From NCBI GenBank assembly GCA_003599885.1, contig QZKW01000035.1:82562-146561 (forward strand): a stretch of DNA of 64,000 nt, in the 5' to 3' direction. The stretch comes from Desulfobacteraceae bacterium (lineage in GTDB: Bacteria > Desulfobacterota > Desulfobacteria > Desulfobacterales > Desulfosalsimonadaceae). Under the pieces are notes generated by a model. That model had not been told where the DNA came from, made no database searches, and saw nothing but the letters and a program-made list of their open reading frames with translations. The position numbers were made by a program, and so were the translations under genes. Shown in pieces: positions 41,534-50,461 of this stretch (the stretch's first letter is position 1; the number at the start of each line of letters is the position of its first letter).

Positions 41534-43274
41534 AGCCCGAATCCCGGCCCGCAACAACTCCGCCAACCTTTGCGCCTACGAAAAGTTTCGCACCCGATTT
41601 CAATGGTCGGACATGGACAAAGAATTTTCATGGGCCGGCAGCGACGGGATGAATATTATTGCCGAATCCATTGACCGGTGGGCGGCAGATGGTAAGCTGC
41701 GCGACCACCCGGCCCTGATTTTTTCAAAAGCCGGGGAAAAAGAAATCTTTACTTACGGACAGATGAAAACCAAATCCTGTCAGTGGGCCAACCTGCTTAA
41801 ATCTTATGGATTTACCGCCGGAGACCGGCTGATTCTGCTTCTGCCGCCCTGCCCGGAAGTCTTTTTCGCCATGGCCGCCTGTGCCCGCATGGGCGTTATT
41901 TTCTGCCCGGTATTTTCCAGCTCCAGTTTTTATGAGCTCGAAGCCCGGCTGGAGAACACGGCCCCCAGAGGCGTTCTCACCCTTCCGGATCTGGCGGAAA
42001 AAATATCCTACGAATATGCCGGCCAGATTGAGCATATCCTTCTGACCCAAGGCCCGGCGCCGGGGCTGTTTCCCAATGAAAAAGTAATCATTGACCTGCC
42101 CAAAGGCATTAATCTGCCCGGACGGATGGAGGCGGACTTTCCGCCGGTATTGCTGCCCTCTGATGCGCCCCTGTATATGATATACACCTCCGGTTCCACC
42201 CGCCCGCCCAAAGGGGTCATTCACACCCACCGTGAGATGTCCGGCATCAAGGCATCCGCCCGATGGGTTCTTGATCTCAGCCCCGACACCATCTTATGGA
42301 CGGACGCCGACCCGGCATGGATCACCGGCACGGTCTACGGCGCGTTCGGCCCATGGCTCTGCGGGGTGACCTCCTTTGTGCAGGGGGACCCCTTCACGGC
42401 TTCCAACTGGTACCTGGCCCTTGAAAAATTCAAAATCACCGTGTGGTACACCACCCCGAAAGTCATCCGAGACCTCATGGAAGCCGGGGACGACCTCTCC
42501 AGCCGGTACGATCTTTCGGCGCTAAAGCACATCGCCACCGTGGGCGCGCCCCTGGTGCCGGAATTATTTTACTGGGTGGAAAAGCATATTCGCTGCTATC
42601 CCCACGACACCTGGTGGATGTCTGAAACCGGTATCATTTGCATCGCCAATCTGCCCTGCAATGACATCAAGCCCGGTTCCATCGGCAAACCCATGCCGGG
42701 CATCGAGGCCGCCATCCTGGATGAACAGGGGCTGCCCCTCCCCGCTCTTTCTCTGGGGGAACTGGCCCTGAAAGCCCCATGGCCGGGACTCACCAGCGGC
42801 CTGTGGCAGGACAATGAGCGGTTCCAGCGTTATTTTACCGGACAGGGATGGTTTATCACCGGTGATATTGCCGTGCAGGACGAAGAAGGGTATTTTTATC
42901 ACCAGGGCCGAAACGATGACCTCTTAAAAGCCGGCGGCGACAAGGTCATCGGTCCGTTTGAAATCGAGCAGGTGCTGTGCGCCCATCCGTCTGTTGCGGA
43001 AGCGGCCGTGATTTCAAAAGGCAGTGAACCCGGCAAAGGCCTTTCCTACCTCAAAGCCTTCGTCACCCTTAAAAAAGGGTATATTCAATCTTCCCGCCTC
43101 AATTACGAAATCAAAAGCTTTATGAAAGGCAACCTGGCCCAGGATATTATTGTGAACGAAATTGTTTTCCTGGACAAACTGCCCAAAACCCGGAGCGGAA
43201 AACTCCTGCGCCGGGTGCTGCGGGCGAGGGAACTGGGAATTCCAGGGGGAGATGCGCTGAACATGCAGGACTGA
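41526..43274 (+). CDS. AMP-forming acyl-CoA synthetase (Acs-like)
   Basis: 582 residues from the ATG at 41526, with GGGG seven bases upstream; it overlaps the deacetylase stop by 8 bases. Adenylation motifs: MIYTSGSTRPPKGVIHTHRE, HDTWWMSETG, the hinge GRNDDLLKAGGDKVIGPFE, and KLPKTRSGKLLRRVLR with the lysine that acetyltransferases modify. It lacks the N-terminal Acs extension, so the substrate may be acetate, propionate or another short acid. Confidence 0.92.
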   Translation: MIKARIPARNNSANLCAYEKFRTRFQWSDMDKEFSWAGSDGMNIIAESIDRWAADGKLRDHPALIFSKAGEKEIFTYGQMKTKSCQWANLLKSYGFTAGDRLILLLPPCPEVFFAMAACARMGVIFCPVFSSSSFYELEARLENTAPRGVLTLPDLAEKISYEYAGQIEHILLTQGPAPGLFPNEKVIIDLPKGINLPGRMEADFPPVLLPSDAPLYMIYTSGSTRPPKGVIHTHREMSGIKASARWVLDLSPDTILWTDADPAWITGTVYGAFGPWLCGVTSFVQGDPFTASNWYLALEKFKITVWYTTPKVIRDLMEAGDDLSSRYDLSALKHIATVGAPLVPELFYWVEKHIRCYPHDTWWMSETGIICIANLPCNDIKPGSIGKPMPGIEAAILDEQGLPLPALSLGELALKAPWPGLTSGLWQDNERFQRYFTGQGWFITGDIAVQDEEGYFYHQGRNDDLLKAGGDKVIGPFEIEQVLCAHPSVAEAAVISKGSEPGKGLSYLKAFVTLKKGYIQSSRLNYEIKSFMKGNLAQDIIVNEIVFLDKLPKTRSGKLLRRVLRARELGIPGGDALNMQD

Positions 43275-43276
43275 AT

Positions 43277-45580
43277 CTACAAAAGAGAGGCCGCCACAAC
43301 CTGCCCTAGTGCAATCCCGCCGTCATTTGTCGGAATGCGCTGGTGCCAGAACACTTCAAATCCGGCCTCCGACAGGCGCTTAACCATTTGTTCCGTGAGA
43401 TACCCGTTTTGAAAACACCCGCCGCTTAACACCACCCGCCTTTCCCCGGACATTCGGGCGACCTGAACCGCCGCTTCGGCAAGGCTATTGTGAAACCCGG
43501 CCGATATGACCGCGAGAGGAACCTGCTGGTTTGCTTCTTCCATAATCTGCCGGATCATGGGTTCCCAATCCACCGTCAATGGCATGCCAGTGGATGCATC
43601 ATGAGGCATGATCCCCACCGGATAGGCGTCTGGAATGGTCGTTCCTTCAATCAAAAACTCAAGGGCCATGGCGGCCTGACCTTCAAACTGGGCATTCTGA
43701 TGAATGTTTATGATTGAAGCCACTGCGTCAAAAAGCCGTCCCACGCTGGATGTCCTGAATGTATTGATATTTTTCTTCAGTACCACCCGCAGCGATTGAC
43801 GTTCCGCATCTGTAAATGCCATGAGCGGGTGCAATGGACTGAGATCGAACAATTCCTCGCCGAAAATTTCATACAACAATCCAAATGCCGAGCGTCTCGG
43901 TTCTTTTACGGCCTTATCTCCGCCGGGAAGGGGAAATGTCCGCCAGTGGGCAAGGCGGGAAAACGATCCATTTTTAATTTTCAGGAATTCGCCGCCCCAG
44001 ACCGTTCCATCCGGGCCATACCCCGTGCCGTCCCATGCAATTCCCAAAACCGGCGGATGAATCTGATTTTCCGCCATGCATGATAGGATATGGGCATAAT
44101 GATGCTGAACCGGAACAACCAACCGCCCGGTGTCCTTTGCGTATTTGGTGGACATATATCCGGGATGCGCATCGCAGGCCACCACATCCGGCGTCGCATC
44201 GTAAAGACGCTCAAAATCATTGATGACGGTTTCAAACGCCTTAAACGACCCGAGGGTTTCCAAGTCGCCGATATGCTGGCTGACAAACCCATTGTTTTTA
44301 ACGGACAAGGCAATGGTGTTTTTCAAATGCGCGCCCACGGCAAGACTGCATTTTCCGGAAGAATCGATCCGGACGGGCAGCGGGGCAAATCCCCTGGCCC
44401 GCCGGAAGACTTGCTGCCGCCGCATCCGGATGCAGGCAATGGAATCATCCACATGCCGCACAATGGGCCGGTTGTGGACCAGAAAAAAATCCGCGATATG
44501 CTTCAGGCGAACCAGAGCGTCCGTCTCGTCAATGCAGATGGGTTCTTCCGACAGATTGCCGCTGGTGGCGATCACCGGAAAATCCAGCCGGGCCATCAAA
44601 AGATGATGAAGGGGCGAATACGGCAGCATCACCCCGAAATAGGGATTGCCGGGAGCCACCGATGCTGCCGGGCGATTGCCGCTATTCCCGTCTTCAGGAA
44701 GTCTGCGAAGGAGCACAATAGGCGATTCAGGCGATGTCAGAAGCCGCGCTTCCAGCTCATCCACATGGCAGGTTTCCTCAAGGGCGGCCAGCGACGGAAA
44801 CATCATGGCCAGGGGTTTCGCCTCCCGGTGCTTTCGCAAACGAAGCGTCCGGACGGCCTCCTCATTGCGGGCATCCGCCATCAAATGAAATCCGCCAATC
44901 CCTTTGACCGCCACAATCAACCCCTCGCGAATGGCGTCCGCAGCCCTCATTAATGCCTCCTGATGATGGGCAACCCCCTGCCCGTCAAGGTCCCACAGCG
45001 TCAGAGACGGCCCGCAATCCGGGCAGGCGTTCGGCTGGGCATGAAACCGCCGGTCCTCTGGATCATCGTATTCAGCCTGGCATCTGGCGCACATGGTAAA
45101 CCCCGCCATGGACGTGCCCGGCCGGTCATAAGGCAGGGATTGGATAATACTGAACCGGGGACCGCAATTGGTGCAGTTGGTGAAAGGATATAAATACCGG
45201 CGGTTTTGCGGGTCAAAAATCTCGGACAGGCATTCCGGGCAGGTGGCGATATCCGGTAGGATCATGGCGGTTTTACTTCCCCCCGGATCACTTTTCCGGA
45301 TTTCAAAAAGCAAATACCCCGCAGGTTCCAGGTAGGAAAACTCAAGGCTTTGAATATAGGCAATCTTGGGCTTGTCTTTTTCAATGGAAAGAAGGAACTT
45401 CTCAAGACGGGCCGCATCGCCTTCCGCCTCAATCATAACGCCCTGAGCGGAATTGACCACCCAGCCGCGGAGTCCCAAGGAGTCAGCCCGCCGGAAAATA
45501 AACGGCCGGAATCCCACGCCCTGAACAGCGCCCTGGATGGTAATACTTAATCGCCGGATGTCCGTCCCCAACTTTTCCAT
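43277..45580 (-). CDS. hypF: HypF carbamoyltransferase for NiFe hydrogenase maturation
   Basis: 767 residues, full length. Domains in order: acylphosphatase-like (GAVQGVGFRPFIFRRA, residues ~15-95), two zinc-finger motifs (CPECLSEIF, CTNCGP; CARCQAEY, CPDCGP, ~110-185), YrdC-like (~205-385), and a Kae1-like C-terminal domain with HHYAHILSCMAE and GGCFQNGYL. It makes the carbamoyl group that becomes cyanide on the active-site iron. It stands alone here, convergent with the acyl-CoA synthetase 2 bases away; no hypCDE is in the window. The likely client is the hydrogenase at 59.6-63.6 kb. Confidence 0.96.
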   Translation of the reverse strand: MEKLGTDIRRLSITIQGAVQGVGFRPFIFRRADSLGLRGWVVNSAQGVMIEAEGDAARLEKFLLSIEKDKPKIAYIQSLEFSYLEPAGYLLFEIRKSDPGGSKTAMILPDIATCPECLSEIFDPQNRRYLYPFTNCTNCGPRFSIIQSLPYDRPGTSMAGFTMCARCQAEYDDPEDRRFHAQPNACPDCGPSLTLWDLDGQGVAHHQEALMRAADAIREGLIVAVKGIGGFHLMADARNEEAVRTLRLRKHREAKPLAMMFPSLAALEETCHVDELEARLLTSPESPIVLLRRLPEDGNSGNRPAASVAPGNPYFGVMLPYSPLHHLLMARLDFPVIATSGNLSEEPICIDETDALVRLKHIADFFLVHNRPIVRHVDDSIACIRMRRQQVFRRARGFAPLPVRIDSSGKCSLAVGAHLKNTIALSVKNNGFVSQHIGDLETLGSFKAFETVINDFERLYDATPDVVACDAHPGYMSTKYAKDTGRLVVPVQHHYAHILSCMAENQIHPPVLGIAWDGTGYGPDGTVWGGEFLKIKNGSFSRLAHWRTFPLPGGDKAVKEPRRSAFGLLYEIFGEELFDLSPLHPLMAFTDAERQSLRVVLKKNINTFRTSSVGRLFDAVASIINIHQNAQFEGQAAMALEFLIEGTTIPDAYPVGIMPHDASTGMPLTVDWEPMIRQIMEEANQQVPLAVISAGFHNSLAEAAVQVARMSGERRVVLSGGCFQNGYLTEQMVKRLSEAGFEVFWHQRIPTNDGGIALGQVVAASLL

Positions 45581-45848
45581 ATGCTTTCATTTACCGGAAG
45601 CGGTCAGGTAACCGCAGAAGATTGATTATTTGATTGAAATATTCACCGGACGCACATACCATCAGCATGGGGAAAAACAAAACCGATCATTTCTATCGAT
45701 CCGGCGTTTCCTGCGGCAGGCATGCTTGGCACTGCTTTAACGCTCGAAATTATAAGACTATCCATAACAGGGGAATTGGCCCCGGTCAATTGAAACATAA
45801 GACGGGAAACACGCGACAGGCGTTCCGCCTTCGGATACGGAGAAACGC

Positions 45849-46286
45849 ATGACCAAGGAAGAATTTACAAAAAAAATAATCAAATTTGAATGTTGGGGCT
45901 TTCTGATTATCATCGTTATTCTGTGGCTGGATGAGATTCTGGACATCCCTGCAGTTGTCTTCGGAGGACAGGCAACCCCCATCAATTATACGGAGAGTCT
46001 GTTCGAGACCGTTCTCGTGGTCGGGCTGGCTACGCTGGTCATGATCATGACGCGTCAGCTCTTAGAACGAATCCAGTATCTGGAAGGCATTCTGCCGGTT
46101 TGCATGTTTTGCAAGAAAATCCGGAAAGAAGACCAGTGGGTGCCCATTGAAAATTATATCCGGGATCATTCGGCGGCGGAGTTCTCCCACAGTTTGTGCC
46201 CCGATTGCCGGGAGGAGCATTACGGGTATCTCAAAGGCTCCAAAGAAAAGATAACAGGGCCAATGGAAACCATTTCGAAATTTTAA
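45849..46286 (+). CDS. Two-helix membrane protein with CxxC-CxxC domain
   Basis: 145 residues, CGGAG before the ATG. Two membrane helices (about 13-30 and 50-70), then a cytoplasmic zinc-finger-like segment: LEGILPVCMFCKKIRKEDQWVP and, after a spacer, SHSLCPDCREEHYG. This C-x2-C...C-x2-C module with IENYIRDHSAAEFSH is a recurrent tail on sensor proteins in sulfate reducers. Function unknown; a signalling role is possible. Confidence 0.7.
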   Translation: MTKEEFTKKIIKFECWGFLIIIVILWLDEILDIPAVVFGGQATPINYTESLFETVLVVGLATLVMIMTRQLLERIQYLEGILPVCMFCKKIRKEDQWVPIENYIRDHSAAEFSHSLCPDCREEHYGYLKGSKEKITGPMETISKF

Positions 46287-46350
46287 ATTCCGAAAGCCGG
46301 AACGTGGTTTGCCGATCCCATCTTCCGCATCGGGTGTCCGTTAATACAAT

Positions 46351-46391
46351 TTGACAATGGATTCATTTGTGATCATAATGTAATTACATTA
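46351..46391 (+). promoter_or_regulatory. mazEF promoter with palindromic operator
   Basis: TTGACA at 46351-46356 and CATAAT at 46374-46379, spacer 17, form a sigma-70 type promoter. The perfect 16-bp palindrome TAATGTAATTACATTA (46376-46391) overlaps the -10 and start region, where an AbrB-fold MazE dimer would bind to autoregulate. Confidence 0.7.
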
Positions 46392-46410
46392 AACACAAAT
46401 GGAGGCAGAA

Positions 46411-46665
46411 ATGACGACTTTAATCAGAATAGGGAATTCTCAAGGCGTTCGGATTCCGAAAGTGATTATCGAACAGGCTCAATTAGAAGATAAGGAACTG
46501 GAATTCAAAGTTATTGATGACGGAATATTAATCAAGCCGGTCAGAAAACGCAGAGAAGGCTGGAAAGAACAATTTGATAAAGCCCTTCAATCCCAAACAT
46601 CAAGCAAGGCTGATCAGGAATGGCTGGAAGCGTCATTGGCAGATGAAACGGATTGGGAATGGTAA
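46411..46665 (+). CDS. mazE: MazE-type AbrB-fold antitoxin
   Basis: 84 residues from the ATG at 46411, with GGAGG just upstream; the in-frame ATG at 46399 precedes that site and is discarded. The AbrB/MazE DNA-binding fold is seen in LIRIGNSQGVRIPKVIIEQ with ELEFKVIDDGILIKPV. An acidic tail (DQEWLEASLADETDWEW) would wrap the toxin. It overlaps mazF by 7 bases. Confidence 0.9.
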   Translation: MTTLIRIGNSQGVRIPKVIIEQAQLEDKELEFKVIDDGILIKPVRKRREGWKEQFDKALQSQTSSKADQEWLEASLADETDWEW

Positions 46666-46988
46666 ATCAAAACATTCAAAGATTTGATATCTGGCTGGTC
46701 CAATTAGATCCGGCACAAGGCTCTGAAATAAAAAAAACAAGACCTTGTGTTGTTATTTCCCCGGATGAAATGTCTGCATTAAAGACGGTCATTGTTGCTC
46801 CAATGACGTCCCACGGGTTTACCTTCCCAACGAGAATTCCATGTACTTTCCAGGGGAAAAAAGGATTCATTGTGTTGGATCAAATGAGGGCTGTTGACAA
46901 ATCCAGATTAATTCAGAAACTGGGTGTTATTGCTAAAAATTCTCAGATCAAAACAATCAGCTGCCTGCAAGAGCTTTTTGCGTATTAA
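46659..46988 (+). CDS. mazF: MazF/PemK-family mRNA endoribonuclease toxin
   Basis: 109 residues from the ATG at 46659, overlapping mazE. MazF fold: RFDIWLVQLDPAQGSEIKKTRPCVVISPD, IVAPMTSHG, and FIVLDQMRAVDKSRL with the conserved QMR-x-VD motif. It cleaves RNA at short sequences when released from MazE. Confidence 0.93.
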   Translation: MVNQNIQRFDIWLVQLDPAQGSEIKKTRPCVVISPDEMSALKTVIVAPMTSHGFTFPTRIPCTFQGKKGFIVLDQMRAVDKSRLIQKLGVIAKNSQIKTISCLQELFAY

Positions 46989-47437
46989 TGGGAAAGCCAA
47001 GCCATAGCCTAAGGGCTATTCCTGACGTCCCTCCCCCACAACTGTTAATTATTACGACAAAATCTACGACTGAAATTTTAAAAAAAATGAGGAAAAGTGA
47101 TTTCCTGCATTTATTCAAAGGAACGGATCTTTTTGATTTAAATACAAAAATTCGTAACGAACCACAAAATTTAAGTGGGTCGCAGGAATAAAGGCCGTTC
47201 CGTTGCCTGAAAAATATTCTCATGCCTGTTTTTTTTACATATTGAAAAATATACTGGCACCCACCGTTGCCCCCTTCCCTCCGAAATAACTAATATTTTA
47301 AAAAAAATATTTAATATCAATCAGTTATTTCTATAGTCGCTGCCTTTTCGCATATGGCAAGCAAATTGCAACATCGTTAATAGTGAAGCGATGTTGCAAT
47401 TTGTCTGACCTTTTCGACCCGAATATGAAAGGCTGCC
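46989..47437. other. Intergenic region with 15-bp hairpin
   Basis: 449 bases. Arms 47362-47376 and 47389-47403 are perfect 15-bp reverse complements (core ATTGCAACATCG) around a 12-base loop, ending 34 bases before the histidine kinase start. No long T-run follows, so it looks more like an operator or leader structure than a terminator. A 67-codon frame at 46988-47191 has no independent support. Confidence 0.6.
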
Positions 47438-49399
47438 ATGTTTCATTCAACCCGGCTCAAATTCATTTTTACTTTCCTGTGCGTTTCCTTTCTTGCCGGC
47501 GGCATATCCCTGTTTATCGGCGCCCGGCTGCTGTATGATGCCGTTCTGCGGGAAGCGACGAACCAGACCCGGCTGGCCCTTAACGCGGCAGAAGATGTTT
47601 ATCACACCAATGTCCGGTTCGTTGACCTGGCACTGAACATCACCACTCTGGGAATGGGTTTCCGAAACTCGTTTATTGAGCGCGACGTGCCGGATCTGGT
47701 TGACCGCCTGGAACGTATGGCCAAAAATGCGGACCTGGATTTTACCGGGATCGCGTTAAGCGACGGCCGGATTTTATGCCGGATCGGCGGGGAATCCCTT
47801 GCTGATTCGGTGAACCCGCCGGATAACCCGATTGTTCGGTTAGTCCTGGATAAAGGCGCTTCCCTCTCCGGAACCTTGGTTGTCAGCCGGTCTTTTTTGG
47901 AAAATGAAGCACCGGATCGGGCCGGACAAATTCAACTGTATCCTTTTAATATGGCCGGCCCGGATGCGGCCGGGGTGGAATCTCAGGAAGCATGTATGGC
48001 CATTGCGGCGGCCATCCCGATATTTGAATACCGGACAACGGGAAAGCTGCTGGGTGTTCTTTACGGAGGACGACTGCTGAATCAAAGCACGGAAATTGTC
48101 GACTCGGCCCAGAAGTCGGTTTTTTTCGATGAAATTCAGCCTGAGACCACCATGCCCACCGCCACCATTTTTTTCGACACGGTCCGGATCGCGACCAACA
48201 TGATTGATCCGCAGGGGAATCGGGCCATCGGAACCCGTGTTTCCGATGAGGTCAAACAGCAGGTTATCATTCGGGGAAAAGAATGGACCGAGCGCGGGGA
48301 AGACCTGTCCGATCAGTATATATCCGCATTCATGCCCATCGCCGATATTTTCGGCAAAAGAGTCGGCATGCTGTCGGTGGCCATTCCCGAATCCAATTAT
48401 TCCGGAGTTCAGCAGGAACTCATTGTTATTTTTATCGCCGTCACCTTTCTTGGGGCATTGATTTCCATTGGAATGGGTTTTTTTGCAGCGCGACGGATCA
48501 TGGCCCCGGTTCTCCGGCTCATCAAAGCCAGCCGGGAGGTGTCCGAGGGAAATGTGGCGCCGGATATCGGCCCCATTTCAAAAGACAAGGAAATGGCGAT
48601 TCTGCAGAAAACATTCAGGGATATGGTGGAATCCATGCAGCGCCGGCGCATGGCCAGCCAGAGCAAAATCATTCAATCCGAAAAGCAGGCGAGCGTGGGC
48701 CGGTTGGCGGCCGGGGTCGCCCATGAGATCAATAACCCTCTGACCGGCGTGCTGACCTATACCCATATGCTGCTCCGAAGAACGGACATCGACGATGACA
48801 TCCGTTCTGATCTTAAGGTAATCGTCCAATCCACCGAGCGGGTCCGGAAAATCGTCAAAGGGCTGCTGGATTTTTCCCGCCAGACCAAGCTGGACCCGGA
48901 ACCGACGGACATCAACCGGCTAATGGACGCCACCATCAAGCTGGTGGAAAACCAGGCCCTGCTGAAAGGGGTCGGCGTCCATTTCGAACCGGGTGACAGT
49001 TTGCCCATGATCGTCCTGGACCGCAGTCAGATCGAGAGCGTATTTTTAAATATGATTTTAAACGCGCTGGACGCCACCAACCCATCGGATGAAATCCGGA
49101 TCACGTCGAGTTCCGCCTTGTCGGCAAACGATATCGGCCACCAGGGGGTTGAAGTGACCATCGCGGATAATGGCTGCGGCATGCCGCCGGAGCACCTGAA
49201 TCAGATTTTTGAGCCGTTTTTTTCAACCAAAGACGTCGGCAAGGGAACCGGTCTCGGACTGTCCGTTTCTCTCGGGATCGTTAAAGAGCACGGCGGGAAT
49301 ATACGGGTTCAAAGTGAACTGGGAAAGGGCACCACATTTTTCATCTGGCTGCCCATAGACAGAGAGGGGGACGCACATGAACGTGCTGGTAGTAGATGA
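47438..49399 (+). CDS. Cache-domain sensor histidine kinase
   Basis: 653 residues. Membrane helix ~8-28, a periplasmic Cache-like sensor (~35-325), second helix ~330-350, a HAMP linker (~352-405), then HisKA with VGRLAAGVAHEINNPLTG (phosphoacceptor His) and HATPase_c (NMILNALDATNP, ADNGCGMPPE, GKGTGLGLS). It senses an external small molecule. It overlaps the first of two response regulator genes by 23 bases. The operon continues into a receiver-channel fusion. Confidence 0.93.
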   Translation: MFHSTRLKFIFTFLCVSFLAGGISLFIGARLLYDAVLREATNQTRLALNAAEDVYHTNVRFVDLALNITTLGMGFRNSFIERDVPDLVDRLERMAKNADLDFTGIALSDGRILCRIGGESLADSVNPPDNPIVRLVLDKGASLSGTLVVSRSFLENEAPDRAGQIQLYPFNMAGPDAAGVESQEACMAIAAAIPIFEYRTTGKLLGVLYGGRLLNQSTEIVDSAQKSVFFDEIQPETTMPTATIFFDTVRIATNMIDPQGNRAIGTRVSDEVKQQVIIRGKEWTERGEDLSDQYISAFMPIADIFGKRVGMLSVAIPESNYSGVQQELIVIFIAVTFLGALISIGMGFFAARRIMAPVLRLIKASREVSEGNVAPDIGPISKDKEMAILQKTFRDMVESMQRRRMASQSKIIQSEKQASVGRLAAGVAHEINNPLTGVLTYTHMLLRRTDIDDDIRSDLKVIVQSTERVRKIVKGLLDFSRQTKLDPEPTDINRLMDATIKLVENQALLKGVGVHFEPGDSLPMIVLDRSQIESVFLNMILNALDATNPSDEIRITSSSALSANDIGHQGVEVTIADNGCGMPPEHLNQIFEPFFSTKDVGKGTGLGLSVSLGIVKEHGGNIRVQSELGKGTTFFIWLPIDREGDAHERAGSR

Positions 49400-49742
49400 T
49401 GAAGGCATTGTTCTGGAAAGCTGCAGAAAAGTGCTTGAAGCCGAAGGCCTTGACGTAATTTCCGCAAATTCAGCGGATGAGGCGTTGCTGATCTTTGAAA
49501 AGACACTTCCCGGACTATTGCTGATCGACCTGAAAATGCCGGTTCATGACGGCATCTATCTAATGAAAGAGCTGAAAAATCGGAATATTGACACGCCGGC
49601 CATCGTGATGAGCGGCTACAGTACCGAAGAGACGATAAAAGAGGCGGATTCAATGGGCGCCTGCCGGTTTCTGCCAAAACCATTTACACCCGATGAACTG
49701 GTTGAAGCCGTTCGTCAGGTCCTGAAAGGAGAAAACCAATGA
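49377..49742 (+). CDS. Stand-alone response regulator receiver
   Basis: 121 residues, only a receiver domain. Acidic pocket VVDDEG, phosphoacceptor Asp51 in LLIDLKMP, switch Ser in VMSGYST, and Lys in FLPKPFTPDEL. AGAGGGGG precedes the ATG. With no output domain, it probably relays phosphate between the upstream kinase and another partner. Confidence 0.93.
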   Translation: MNVLVVDDEGIVLESCRKVLEAEGLDVISANSADEALLIFEKTLPGLLLIDLKMPVHDGIYLMKELKNRNIDTPAIVMSGYSTEETIKEADSMGACRFLPKPFTPDELVEAVRQVLKGENQ

Positions 49743-50365
49743 AAAAGATTAGAGCGCTGGTAATCGATGATGAACAGGTTGTGCTTGACAGTGTGAAAAG
49801 AATCCTGGCCGAAGAAAATTATGAAGTCGATGTCACGCTGAGCGGCAGGCAGGGGATTGAGATGGCCATAAAGAATAACTACAACATCGTTTTGACCGAT
49901 ATCCGTATGCCGGAAGTCGACGGCCTGATCGTCCTGCGGGATATCAAGCGTCAGAAACCGGCGTTACCCGTGTCCATCATCACTGGGTACGGCAGCATCC
50001 GATCGGCGGTCCAGGCTATGAAGCTGGGTGCCTCAGACTATATTGAAAAGCCGTTTACCCCGGATGACCTCGTACGGTCCATCAAAGATTCAATCGAGAA
50101 AGCAGAAAAGCATGAGCCGGAGCCCCAGGCCGTTGTCCATAAGGAAGAGATGATCCGGGTGTTGGAACTGGCGGCTTCAGATGACCTGTTCCGGCACAAT
50201 CTGCTGGAACACGGCGCAGACGCTTTGGATGATTTTGAGTTGAGCCGGCCCGAAAAACTGGCTGTTATCACCGGCGATATCCACTGGATCGAAGAGGAAC
50301 TCGGGCCACTCACCCCGAATCAGCGGCAGTGGCTGGAAGCCCGTCTGGAGGCGGAGGTCTGGTAA
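49739..50365 (+). CDS. Response regulator with small C-terminal helical domain
   Basis: 208 residues. Receiver 1-120 with Asp54 (VLTDIRMP) and Lys in YIEKPFTPDDL. After a linker, a ~70-residue acidic domain runs from MIRVLELAASDDLFRHNLLEHGA to LTPNQRQWLEARLEAEVW; no DNA-binding motif is visible. It resembles the short helical segment found in Nif11/Os_HI-like proteins; I do not know its role. It overlaps the previous gene by 4 bases. Confidence 0.85.
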   Translation: MKKIRALVIDDEQVVLDSVKRILAEENYEVDVTLSGRQGIEMAIKNNYNIVLTDIRMPEVDGLIVLRDIKRQKPALPVSIITGYGSIRSAVQAMKLGASDYIEKPFTPDDLVRSIKDSIEKAEKHEPEPQAVVHKEEMIRVLELAASDDLFRHNLLEHGADALDDFELSRPEKLAVITGDIHWIEEELGPLTPNQRQWLEARLEAEVW

Positions 50366-50461
50366 GCTTGTTCATTTATATATTTGATATAATATGGTTT
50401 TTTGTTTGATGCCGCTGATAGAGATTGCGGTGTTACCTCCGAACAAAAAGGAGAGGAACCA

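Noticed and set aside
47255..47270. TGGCAC...TTGC resembling a sigma-54 promoter
   Set aside because: Spacing is six bases instead of five (GG to GC eleven), which normally abolishes function.
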